Positions 6,046-11,578 of a stretch of 11,578 nucleotides of DNA are shown here, piece after piece. How positions within the stretch are numbered: position 1 is the stretch's first letter; each line of letters begins with the position of its first letter. Source of the DNA: CALAED01 sp937891035 (GTDB taxonomy: Bacteria > Actinomycetota > Actinomycetes > Streptosporangiales > Streptosporangiaceae). The position numbers and the translations under genes were made by a program. The notes under the pieces are model-generated. The model ran no database searches. It worked only from the letters and a program-made list of their open reading frames with translations, and was not told the origin of the DNA. The DNA lies in assembly GCA_035642125.1 (NCBI GenBank), contig DASQSZ010000162.1, positions 1 to 11,578 on the forward strand, given 5' to 3'.

Positions 6046-7788
6046 ATGACCGAACGGATCACGGGAGCTCAAGCGCTGGTCAAAGCGCTGGAGAACGTTG
6101 GTGTCGACACCGTGTTCGGGATCCCCGGGGGCGCCATTCTCCCGGCCTACGATCCGCTGTTCGACTCCCACAAGCTCCGCCACGTCCTGGTGCGCCACGA
6201 GCAGGGAGCCGGGCACGCCGCCCAGGGCTACGCCCAGGCCACCGGCCGGGTGGGGGTGTGCATCGCGACCAGCGGACCGGGGGCGACCAACCTCGTGACG
6301 CCGATCGCCGACGCGTACATGGACTCGGTGCCCATGGTCGCGATCACCGGCCAGGTGCCGAGCGGTGCGATCGGCACCGATGCCTTTCAAGAGGCCGACA
6401 TTCGCGGCATCACGATGCCGATCACCAAGCACAACTTCCTCGTCACCGACCCCGCCGAGATCGGCAGGACCGTCGCCGAGGCGTTCCACATCGCGGGCAC
6501 CGGCCGGCCCGGCCCCGTGCTCGTCGACATCGCCAAGGACGCGATGCAGCAGACGGTCGAGTTCGTCTGGCCGCAGCCGATGCAGTTGCCCGGCTATCGC
6601 CCGGTGACCCGGCCGCACTCCAAGCAGGTGCGCGAGGCGGCGCGCCTCATCGTTGAGGCGCAGCGGCCGGTGCTGTACGTCGGGGGCGGCGTCGTCAAGG
6701 CCAAGGCGGCCGCCGAGCTGCGGGTGCTCGCCGAGCTCACCGGCGTGCCGGTGATCACCACGCTGATGGCGAGAGGCGCGTTCCCCGACAGCCACGCGCA
6801 ACACCTGGGCATGCCGGGCATGCACGGCACCGTCGCCGCGGTCGGCGCGCTGCAAAGGGCCGACCTGATCGTCGCGCTCGGCGCCCGCTTCGACGACCGG
6901 GTCACCGGCAAGCTCGACAGCTTCGCGCCGTACGCCAAGATCGTGCATGCGGACATCGACCCCGCGGAGATCTCCAAGAACCGGCACGCGGACGTGCCCA
7001 TCGTGGGGGACTGCCGAGACGTGATCGCCGACCTCATCGTGGCGGTCCAGCACGAGCACGAGGCGGGGCGGACCGGCGACCACGCGGCCTGGTGGCGCCA
7101 ACTCGACGCGCTGCGGGCGACCTACCCGCTCGGCTACGAGCACCCGGCCGACGGCTCGCTGTCGCCGCAGTACGCGATCGAGCGAATCGGCGCGCTGGTC
7201 GGCCCGGACGCGCTGTACGTGGCCGGCGTCGGGCAGCACCAGATGTGGGCGGCGCAGTTCATCGGCTACGAACAGCCGGGCGCGTTCATCAACTCCGGTG
7301 GCCTCGGCACGATGGGGTTCGCGGTGCCGGCCGCTATGGGCGCCAAGGTCGGGCGCCCTGACACCATGGTGTGGGCGATCGACGGCGACGGCTGCTTCCA
7401 GATGACCAACCAGGAGCTCGCCACCTGCGCCCTCGAGGGCATCCCGATCAAGGTCGCTGTGATCAACAACGACAGCCTCGGCATGGTGCGGCAGTGGCAG
7501 ACCCTCTTTTACAACGAGCGCTACTCCAACACCGATCTGCAGTCCAAGCGCGTCCCCGACTTCGTCAAGTTGGCGGAGGCCTACGGTTGTGTCGGGTTGC
7601 GCTGCGACCAGGCCGACGACGTCGATGACACCATCAAGAAGGCGATGGAGATCAACGACGCGCCCGTGGTCATCGACTTCGTCGTGCACAAGGACGCCAT
7701 GGTCTGGCCCATGGTCGCGGCCGGCACCAGCAACGACGACATCAAGATCGCCCGAGACATGGCGCCCGTCTGGGAGAACGGAGACTGA
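6046..7788 (+). CDS. ilvB: Acetolactate synthase large (catalytic) subunit
   Basis: Seen: 580 residues, a normal length. The N-terminal thiamine-diphosphate domain has the catalytic Glu52 in RHEQGAGHAAQGYA. The central FAD-associated domain follows. The C-terminal domain has the cofactor motif GDG (447-449) to NN (474-475). Known: it joins two pyruvates to 2-acetolactate, or pyruvate plus 2-oxobutyrate to 2-aceto-2-hydroxybutyrate. This is the first shared step of Val/Leu and Ile synthesis and uses thiamine diphosphate, Mg2+ and FAD. Pro in GQVP and Trp in GMVRQWQ, positions where herbicide resistance changes occur, are of the usual sensitive type. The ATG at 6046 was chosen because AAGGA lies 8 nt upstream and family similarity begins there, although the frame is open further upstream through the terminator region. 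It is first in the ilvB-ilvN-ilvC operon and lies behind a leader-peptide attenuator. Confidence 0.97.
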   Translation: MTERITGAQALVKALENVGVDTVFGIPGGAILPAYDPLFDSHKLRHVLVRHEQGAGHAAQGYAQATGRVGVCIATSGPGATNLVTPIADAYMDSVPMVAITGQVPSGAIGTDAFQEADIRGITMPITKHNFLVTDPAEIGRTVAEAFHIAGTGRPGPVLVDIAKDAMQQTVEFVWPQPMQLPGYRPVTRPHSKQVREAARLIVEAQRPVLYVGGGVVKAKAAAELRVLAELTGVPVITTLMARGAFPDSHAQHLGMPGMHGTVAAVGALQRADLIVALGARFDDRVTGKLDSFAPYAKIVHADIDPAEISKNRHADVPIVGDCRDVIADLIVAVQHEHEAGRTGDHAAWWRQLDALRATYPLGYEHPADGSLSPQYAIERIGALVGPDALYVAGVGQHQMWAAQFIGYEQPGAFINSGGLGTMGFAVPAAMGAKVGRPDTMVWAIDGDGCFQMTNQELATCALEGIPIKVAVINNDSLGMVRQWQTLFYNERYSNTDLQSKRVPDFVKLAEAYGCVGLRCDQADDVDDTIKKAMEINDAPVVIDFVVHKDAMVWPMVAAGTSNDDIKIARDMAPVWENGD

Positions 7789-7793
7789 CCGTC

Positions 7794-7929
7794 AATGAGG
7801 CGGAGCGGTGAGCCGACGAGCGAGCGGAGTGGCCGGCCGAGGAACGAGACCGGCCGCGGAGGCGAGCGAGAAGGAGAACGCGACCAATGAGCGGAGCGGT
7901 GAGCCGAGAAGGAGAACGCGACCAATGAG
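7794..7929 (+). repeat. Duplicated translation-start module between ilvB and ilvN
   Basis: A 25-nt block containing AAGGAG and AATGAG is found exactly at 7867-7891 and 7905-7929, 38 bp apart. The second copy supplies the real ribosome site and ATG of ilvN; the first supplies another ATG at 7887. A second block, AATGAG(G)CGGAGCGGTGAGCCGA, occurs at 7794-7816 and, one base shorter, at 7886-7907. An inverted repeat GGCCGG/CCGGCC (7831-7836, 7850-7855) lies between. The 136-bp gap is otherwise low-complexity GAGCG-rich sequence. Frames starting at 7795 (31 codons) and 7887 (13 codons) each stop in an ATGA overlap with the next start. Confidence 0.85.
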
Positions 7930-8449
7930 TAGGCACACGCTGTCGGTGCTCGTCGAGAACAAGCCCGGCATCCTCGCCAGGGTGGCCTCGCTGTTTTCCC
8001 GGCGCGGGTTCAACATCGACTCGCTCGCGGTGGGCACGACGGAGCATCCTGAGATCTCCCGGATGACGATCGTGGTCAATGTCGAGGACCTGCCGCTGGA
8101 ACAGGTCACCAAGCAGCTCAACAAGCTGGTCAACGTGCTCAAGATCGTCGAGCTGGACCCGGCGGCGTCCGTACAGCGCGAGCTCGTGCTGATCAAGGTG
8201 CGCGCCGACGCCGAGACCCGTTCACAGGTCCTCGAGACCGTGCAGTTGTTCCGGGCCAAGGTCGTCGACGTGGCCTCCGACGCGGTCACCATCGAGGCGA
8301 CCGGGCGCCGCGACAAGCTGGAGGCCCTGATCCGCGTGCTCGAGCCGTTCGGCATCAAAGAGCTCGTCCAGTCGGGCATGGTGGCCATCGGCCGCGGCGC
8401 CCGGTCCATCACCGACCGGTCCCTGCGCGCCCTCGACCGCAGCGCATGA
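7925..8449 (+). CDS. ilvN: Acetolactate synthase small (regulatory) subunit
   Basis: Seen: 174 residues, typical for bacterial small subunits. An N-terminal ACT domain begins MSRHTLSVLVENKPGILARV, with the NKPG turn and GFNIDSLAVG following. The C-terminal small-subunit domain begins near residue 85 and ends about residue 160. Known: it binds the large subunit, stimulates it and confers feedback inhibition, usually by valine, through the ACT domains. The start at ATG 7925 is fixed by family similarity and by AAGGAG 10 nt upstream. The frame is open upstream to 7808, but that part is low-complexity and unlike IlvN. The gene begins inside a duplicated start module and ends inside a 17-bp tandem repeat. 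It lies 136 bp after ilvB and 77 bp before ilvC, in the same direction, so co-transcription is likely. Confidence 0.96.
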   Translation: MSRHTLSVLVENKPGILARVASLFSRRGFNIDSLAVGTTEHPEISRMTIVVNVEDLPLEQVTKQLNKLVNVLKIVELDPAASVQRELVLIKVRADAETRSQVLETVQLFRAKVVDVASDAVTIEATGRRDKLEALIRVLEPFGIKELVQSGMVAIGRGARSITDRSLRALDRSA

Positions 8450-8472
8450 CCGGCCGCAGCGCATGACCGGCC
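8439..8472 (+). repeat. 17-bp perfect tandem repeat across the ilvN stop codon
   Basis: GCAGCGCATGACCGGCC is present at 8439-8455 and directly again at 8456-8472. The first copy contains the ilvN stop codon (TGA, 8447-8449). It is followed by a small hairpin GACCGG-CCGT-CCGGTC (8465-8480) without a T-run. It looks like a recent slippage duplication in the ilvN-ilvC spacer. Confidence 0.9.
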
Positions 8473-8526
8473 GTCCGGTCGGGGCGGGCGGCGCGGTCCC
8501 ACACGAAAACAGGAAGGCGAAGGTAA

Positions 8527-9519
8527 GTGGCTGAGATTTTGTACGACGATGACGCCGACCTGAGCGTCATTCAGGACCGGCATGTGGCGGTGCTCGGGTA
8601 CGGCAGCCAAGGGCACGCGCACGCGCTGTCGCTGCGCGACTCCGGCGTCGACGTGCGGGTCGGGCTCCCCAAAGCGTCCAAGAGCCGGGAGAAGGCTGAA
8701 AACGAGGGCGTCCGGGTCGTCACGCCGGAGGAGGCGTGCGAAGAGGCCGACGTCATCATGGTGCTCATTCCCGACCACCTGCAGCGGGCGCTGTACGCCG
8801 AGGCGATCGAGCCGGCGCTGGTCGAGGGCGACGCGTTGTTCTTCGGCCACGGCCTGAACATCCGGTACGACCTGATCACGCCGCCGCCCGGCGTCGACGT
8901 CGCCATGGTCGCCCCGAAGGGCCCCGGTCACCTCGTCCGCCGCCAGTTCGTCGCCGGGCGCGGCGTACCCGTGCTCGTCGCCGTGGAACGAGACGCCACC
9001 GGGAACGCCTGGCCGCTCACCCTCTCCTATGCCAAGGGCATCGGCGGCACCCGTCCCGGCGCGCTGAAGACGACGTTCACCGAGGAGACCGAGACCGATC
9101 TGTTCGGCGAGCAGGCCGTGCTGTGCGGCGGCGTGTCCGAGCTGATCAAGGCCGGGTTCGACACGCTCGTCGGGGCCGGCTACCAGCCCGAGGCCGCGTA
9201 CTTCGAGTGCCTGCACGAGATGAAGCTCATCGTCGATCTCATGTACGAGGGCGGCCTGACCAAGATGCGCTGGTCGGTGTCGGACACCGCGGAGTTCGGC
9301 GACTACACGCGCGGCCGCCGCATCATCAACGAGCAGACGCGCGAGGAGATGCGCAAGATCCTCAGCGAGATCCAGGACGGCTCATTCGCCAAGGAACTCG
9401 TCGCGGAGTTCGACGCGGGCCGTCCGAACTTCCTCAAGCGTCGCGAGGAGGAGCAGGGCTCGCCGATCGAGCAGACCGGCGCCAAGCTTCGCCCCATGAT
9501 GAGCTGGCTCAACGACTGA
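8527..9519 (+). CDS. ilvC: Ketol-acid reductoisomerase, class I
   Basis: Seen: 330 residues from a GTG start, the usual short class I length. The N-terminal Rossmann domain has GYGSQG at 24-29. GHGLNIRY and the VAPKGPGHLVRRQF segment follow. In the C-terminal helical domain the metal-binding residues are present: Asp191 and Glu195 (ETDLFGEQ), and Glu227 and Glu231 (FECLHEMK). Known: Mg2+-dependent alkyl migration and NADPH-dependent reduction of 2-acetolactate or 2-aceto-2-hydroxybutyrate to the dihydroxy acid, the second shared step of branched-chain synthesis. The start was chosen by family similarity and by AGGAAGG about 10 nt upstream, with GAAGG also nearby. It is third in the operon. 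The usual actinobacterial followers (serA, leuB) are not seen directly downstream, and its 3' end overlaps a convergent gene by 11 bp with no clear terminator between. Confidence 0.97.
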   Translation: MAEILYDDDADLSVIQDRHVAVLGYGSQGHAHALSLRDSGVDVRVGLPKASKSREKAENEGVRVVTPEEACEEADVIMVLIPDHLQRALYAEAIEPALVEGDALFFGHGLNIRYDLITPPPGVDVAMVAPKGPGHLVRRQFVAGRGVPVLVAVERDATGNAWPLTLSYAKGIGGTRPGALKTTFTEETETDLFGEQAVLCGGVSELIKAGFDTLVGAGYQPEAAYFECLHEMKLIVDLMYEGGLTKMRWSVSDTAEFGDYTRGRRIINEQTREEMRKILSEIQDGSFAKELVAEFDAGRPNFLKRREEEQGSPIEQTGAKLRPMMSWLND

Positions 9520-10360
9520 CACCCGGGTCGGTCGACGCGGTGGCGCCCCGGCGGGTGCGGCGGCGCCACCAGGTGCGGGCGAGGCGTCGGGCCCGGCCGT
9601 GGACCGCGATGGCGAGGTGGCCGTCGCCGGTGACGTAGACGGTCGTCGCCGGCCGGTCCGGCAACGTGCCATCCAAGTCGGCGTCTCTCACGGCGCCGAA
9701 CGGGGCCTGCCTCACCAGTCCGAGTGCCTGTACGCACACGTGGACGTCCCAGTGACCTGGCCGCAGGTCGGCGAGCGCGAACGTCACCGTGAATCCTTCG
9801 TCGTCCGCGCCCCCGCCAGGCTCGGCGCCGACTCGCAGCTCCGCGCCGGTCGCCCGCTCGCGCAGCACGATCTCGACGTAGGTGTCCCGGGCGGCGACCC
9901 GTTCGATGGCCGCCCGGCCGCTGATCCGCAGCGCGCCATCTGCCCACGACACCGCGCGGAGCCGGTGCTCGACCCCCACCTCGGCGGTGATGTCGGCGTC
10001 CTGTCTGGGCACGCCGCGCAGGTACGGGTAGACCGCGTAGACCCTGCCGCCCACGACGACGGCGCCCTCGAGTCGCCCCACCGCCTCGTCCGCGACGAGG
10101 CGCGTCAGCTCGTCGATCAGGTCATGCCGGATGCAAAAGGCGCGCATCCGGTGACCGACGGGCAGCTGGGCCCGGATCTCGTCGGTCAGCAACGTGTCCA
10201 GCAACTGGCGGGTGCCGGCGATCATCCGCCGGCGCAGGTCGTCGCCGCAGGCCAGAAACCGCCCGTCGTACCTGTCGAGCACCTGCCGGACGAACTCCAC
10301 CGAGTCTGCCCCGGCAGCCCACGGATTCATGTTCGTATCGCCTGGTTGGAGTGCCGTCAT
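9509..10360 (-). CDS. Stand-alone domain like the C-terminus of teichoic-acid-type family 2 glycosyltransferases
   Basis: Seen: 283 residues. A helical N-terminal part has the segment LLTDEIRAQLPVGHRMRAFC (about 58-76), then RHDLIDELTRLV. A beta-rich C-terminal part (about 100-255) has LRISGRAAIERV, VEIVLRERATGAELRV, LRPGHWDVHV and ATTVYVTGDGHLAI. This layout resembles, from memory, the accessory region that follows the catalytic domain in actinobacterial GT2 enzymes of the TarS/TarQ kind that decorate wall polymers. No GT-A catalytic domain, DxD motif, signal peptide or membrane segment is seen, so it could be a split or truncated gene or a separate accessory protein. Function is not assigned. 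The ATG at 10360 has AGGGGG a few bases upstream; the ATG at 10330 is an alternative. The end of the gene overlaps ilvC by 11 bp. Confidence 0.6.
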   Translation of the reverse strand: MTALQPGDTNMNPWAAGADSVEFVRQVLDRYDGRFLACGDDLRRRMIAGTRQLLDTLLTDEIRAQLPVGHRMRAFCIRHDLIDELTRLVADEAVGRLEGAVVVGGRVYAVYPYLRGVPRQDADITAEVGVEHRLRAVSWADGALRISGRAAIERVAARDTYVEIVLRERATGAELRVGAEPGGGADDEGFTVTFALADLRPGHWDVHVCVQALGLVRQAPFGAVRDADLDGTLPDRPATTVYVTGDGHLAIAVHGRARRLARTWWRRRTRRGATASTDPGVSR

Positions 10361-10460
10361 CTTGCCCCCTGACCCCCGTCGATGACTGCACTGAGTAACG
10401 TTAACGGGTCGCAGCGTGGCGGATGAGCGAGATGGGCGGGTGCATCGGCGCGCGACGACC

Positions 10461-10479
10461 GGGCACCACTAAAGTGCCC
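10461..10479. promoter_or_regulatory. Inverted repeat in the divergent promoter region
   Basis: GGGCAC (10461-10466) and GTGCCC (10474-10479) are perfect inverted arms around CACTAAA. The repeat lies in the 174-bp gap between two divergent genes, about 55 bp before the DUF2079 start. It could be an operator or a chance palindrome in GC-rich DNA. No clear -10/-35 pair was recognised in the gap. A second small palindromic patch (AACGTTAAC) lies near 10397-10406. Confidence 0.3.
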
Positions 10480-10534
10480 GCGACGATAAGGCCCGGGAGA
10501 CACCAACCGGGAAGAGAAGAAGAGAGGGAGCGGC

Positions 10535-11578
10535 ATGCGGGTGGTGACGCGTCCCACGCCCGCGTGGCGGTCCACCCGGAGGACGCGGCACGGCCGGTGG
10601 GTGGGCTGCCTGACCGGTGCGGCCGCCCTCGTGTACGCGACTTACGCGCTCCTGCGGTTCCACACCTTCCTCGCCGGCTCGTACGATCTGGTGATCTTCG
10701 ATCAGGCGATCCGTTCCTACAGCCGCTTCGATCTGCCGGTGTCGATCGTCAAGGGCGTGCACAACGGCTTCGGGCCGGACTTCGCCGTCCTCGGGGACCA
10801 TTTCTCACCGATCATCGCGCTGCTGGCCCCGCTGTATTGGATCTGGGACGACCCGCGGACGCTGCTCTTGGCGCAGGCGGTGCTGTTCGCCGCGGCGATT
10901 CCCCCGCTGTGGGTCTTCACCCGCCGCGTGCTCGGAAGCGCCGCCGCGTACTGCGTCGCCGGGGCGTACGCGCTGTCTTGGCCGATCGCCTCCGCGATCG
11001 CGTTCGACTTCCACGAGGTGGCGTTCGCGCCGGTGCTGACGGCCGTCATGCTCGAACGCTTCCAGGCCGGCCGGCGCTGGCACGGCGTGTCGGCGGCGCT
11101 CGCGCTGCTGCTGGTGAAGGAGGACATGGGGCTGCTCGTCGCCGGTTACGGCCTCTATCTCCTCGCGACCAGGCGCGACCGGGCGCTCGGCGGCGCGTTC
11201 GTGGCCGGTGGGCTCGCGTGGACATGGCTGGCCGCCCGGGTGCTCATCCCGGCCTTCGGCGGCGATCCAGACTATTACTGGGCGTACGGCGCGCTCGGCG
11301 ACGATCTACCGAGTGCCATCACTCACGCGGCCACCCAGCCATGGGACGCGGTGTGGCTGCTCGTGACCCCGCCGATCAAGGCAGGCACGCTGGCGCTGCT
11401 CCTGTTGCCGCTGCTGCTGGCCCCGCTCCGGTCGCCGCTGGTGCTGGCCGCGCTGCCACTGCTCGCCGAGCGGATGTTGGCCAGCCGCTTTGGTCACTGG
11501 TGGGAGCCGCGGTTCCACTACAACGCCTTTGTGGTGGTCGTCCTCCTCGCGGCCGGCGTCGACGGCGTGCGCAGGTTC
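10535..11578 (+). CDS. DUF2079 polytopic membrane protein (partial, runs off the window)
   Basis: Seen: 348 codons with no stop before the window edge. A basic cytoplasmic N-terminus (residues 1-22) is followed by a membrane segment (about 23-42). The family signatures SYDLVIFDQA (49-58), LGDHFSPI (86-93) and FDFHEVAFAP (157-166) follow, with many further hydrophobic segments. Known: DUF2079 proteins are large integral membrane proteins with distant likeness to GT-C/PMT-type glycosyltransferases, whose loops carry similar acidic motifs near the outer face. No substrate is established. The start is ATG 10535 with GAGGGAG about 5 nt upstream. It is divergent from the teichoic-acid-like domain gene, so a shared role in cell-surface polymers is possible but only inferred. 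Confidence 0.85.
   Translation, partial: MRVVTRPTPAWRSTRRTRHGRWVGCLTGAAALVYATYALLRFHTFLAGSYDLVIFDQAIRSYSRFDLPVSIVKGVHNGFGPDFAVLGDHFSPIIALLAPLYWIWDDPRTLLLAQAVLFAAAIPPLWVFTRRVLGSAAAYCVAGAYALSWPIASAIAFDFHEVAFAPVLTAVMLERFQAGRRWHGVSAALALLLVKEDMGLLVAGYGLYLLATRRDRALGGAFVAGGLAWTWLAARVLIPAFGGDPDYYWAYGALGDDLPSAITHAATQPWDAVWLLVTPPIKAGTLALLLLPLLLAPLRSPLVLAALPLLAERMLASRFGHWWEPRFHYNAFVVVVLLAAGVDGVRRF

Noticed and set aside
5794..7689. A 631-codon minus-strand open frame opposite ilvB
   Set aside because: It is antisense to a well-supported enzyme gene and to the attenuator. No family motifs or credible start context were seen.
7808..7924. Extension of ilvN to an upstream ATG in the same frame
   Set aside because: It would add 39 low-complexity residues to a protein that is already full length, and the ATG at 7925 has a good AAGGAG.
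7794..7929. A CRISPR-like array in the ilvB-ilvN spacer
   Set aside because: There are only two copies of each block, with no regular spacers and no cas genes; it is a local duplication.

Overview
The window is high-GC, gene-dense DNA of actinobacterial type. It has GTG and ATG starts with AGGAG-like ribosome sites, strong G/C preference at third codon positions, an ilvB-ilvN-ilvC order, a DUF2079 membrane protein and a secreted lipoprotein sugar dehydrogenase. The proteins read like those of a Streptosporangiales-type actinomycete, but that placement is an impression, not a result.

Layout. At 1-163 there is a short stretch with a 20-bp imperfect direct repeat and no clear gene. A lipoprotein glucose/sorbosone (PQQ-type) dehydrogenase lies on the minus strand at 164-1315. 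It is divergent from a D-2-hydroxyacid dehydrogenase at 1419-2330, whose mRNA may be leaderless. The 512-bp gap 2331-2842 holds no convincing gene but contains a tRNA-like relic on the minus strand. A 976-residue membrane PAS-GGDEF-EAL protein for cyclic di-GMP turnover fills 2843-5773.

The core of the window is the branched-chain amino acid operon. It starts with a leader containing a palindrome (5791-5807), a 15-codon leader peptide with six consecutive Leu/Ile/Val codons (5859-5906), an 11-bp hairpin and a strong intrinsic terminator (5927-5960). Acetolactate synthase large subunit ilvB (6046-7788), small subunit ilvN (7925-8449) and ketol-acid reductoisomerase ilvC (8527-9519) follow. Together they carry out the first two shared steps of Val/Ile/Leu synthesis. 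The leader looks like a transcription attenuator. The leader peptide's own ribosome-binding region can pair over 10 bp with the 5' arm of the terminator, which would be a built-in antiterminator. Both ends of ilvN carry tandem duplications; one duplicates the ilvN ribosome site and start codon.

Right end. A minus-strand gene (9509-10360) overlaps the ilvC end by 11 bp. It resembles only the C-terminal accessory part of wall-teichoic-acid-type family 2 glycosyltransferases. Divergent from it is a DUF2079 polytopic membrane protein (10535 to beyond the window).

Most of the window is ordinary chromosomal metabolism. No mobile element, CRISPR array or defence system was seen. The best leads are the attenuator architecture and the duplicated translation-start module.
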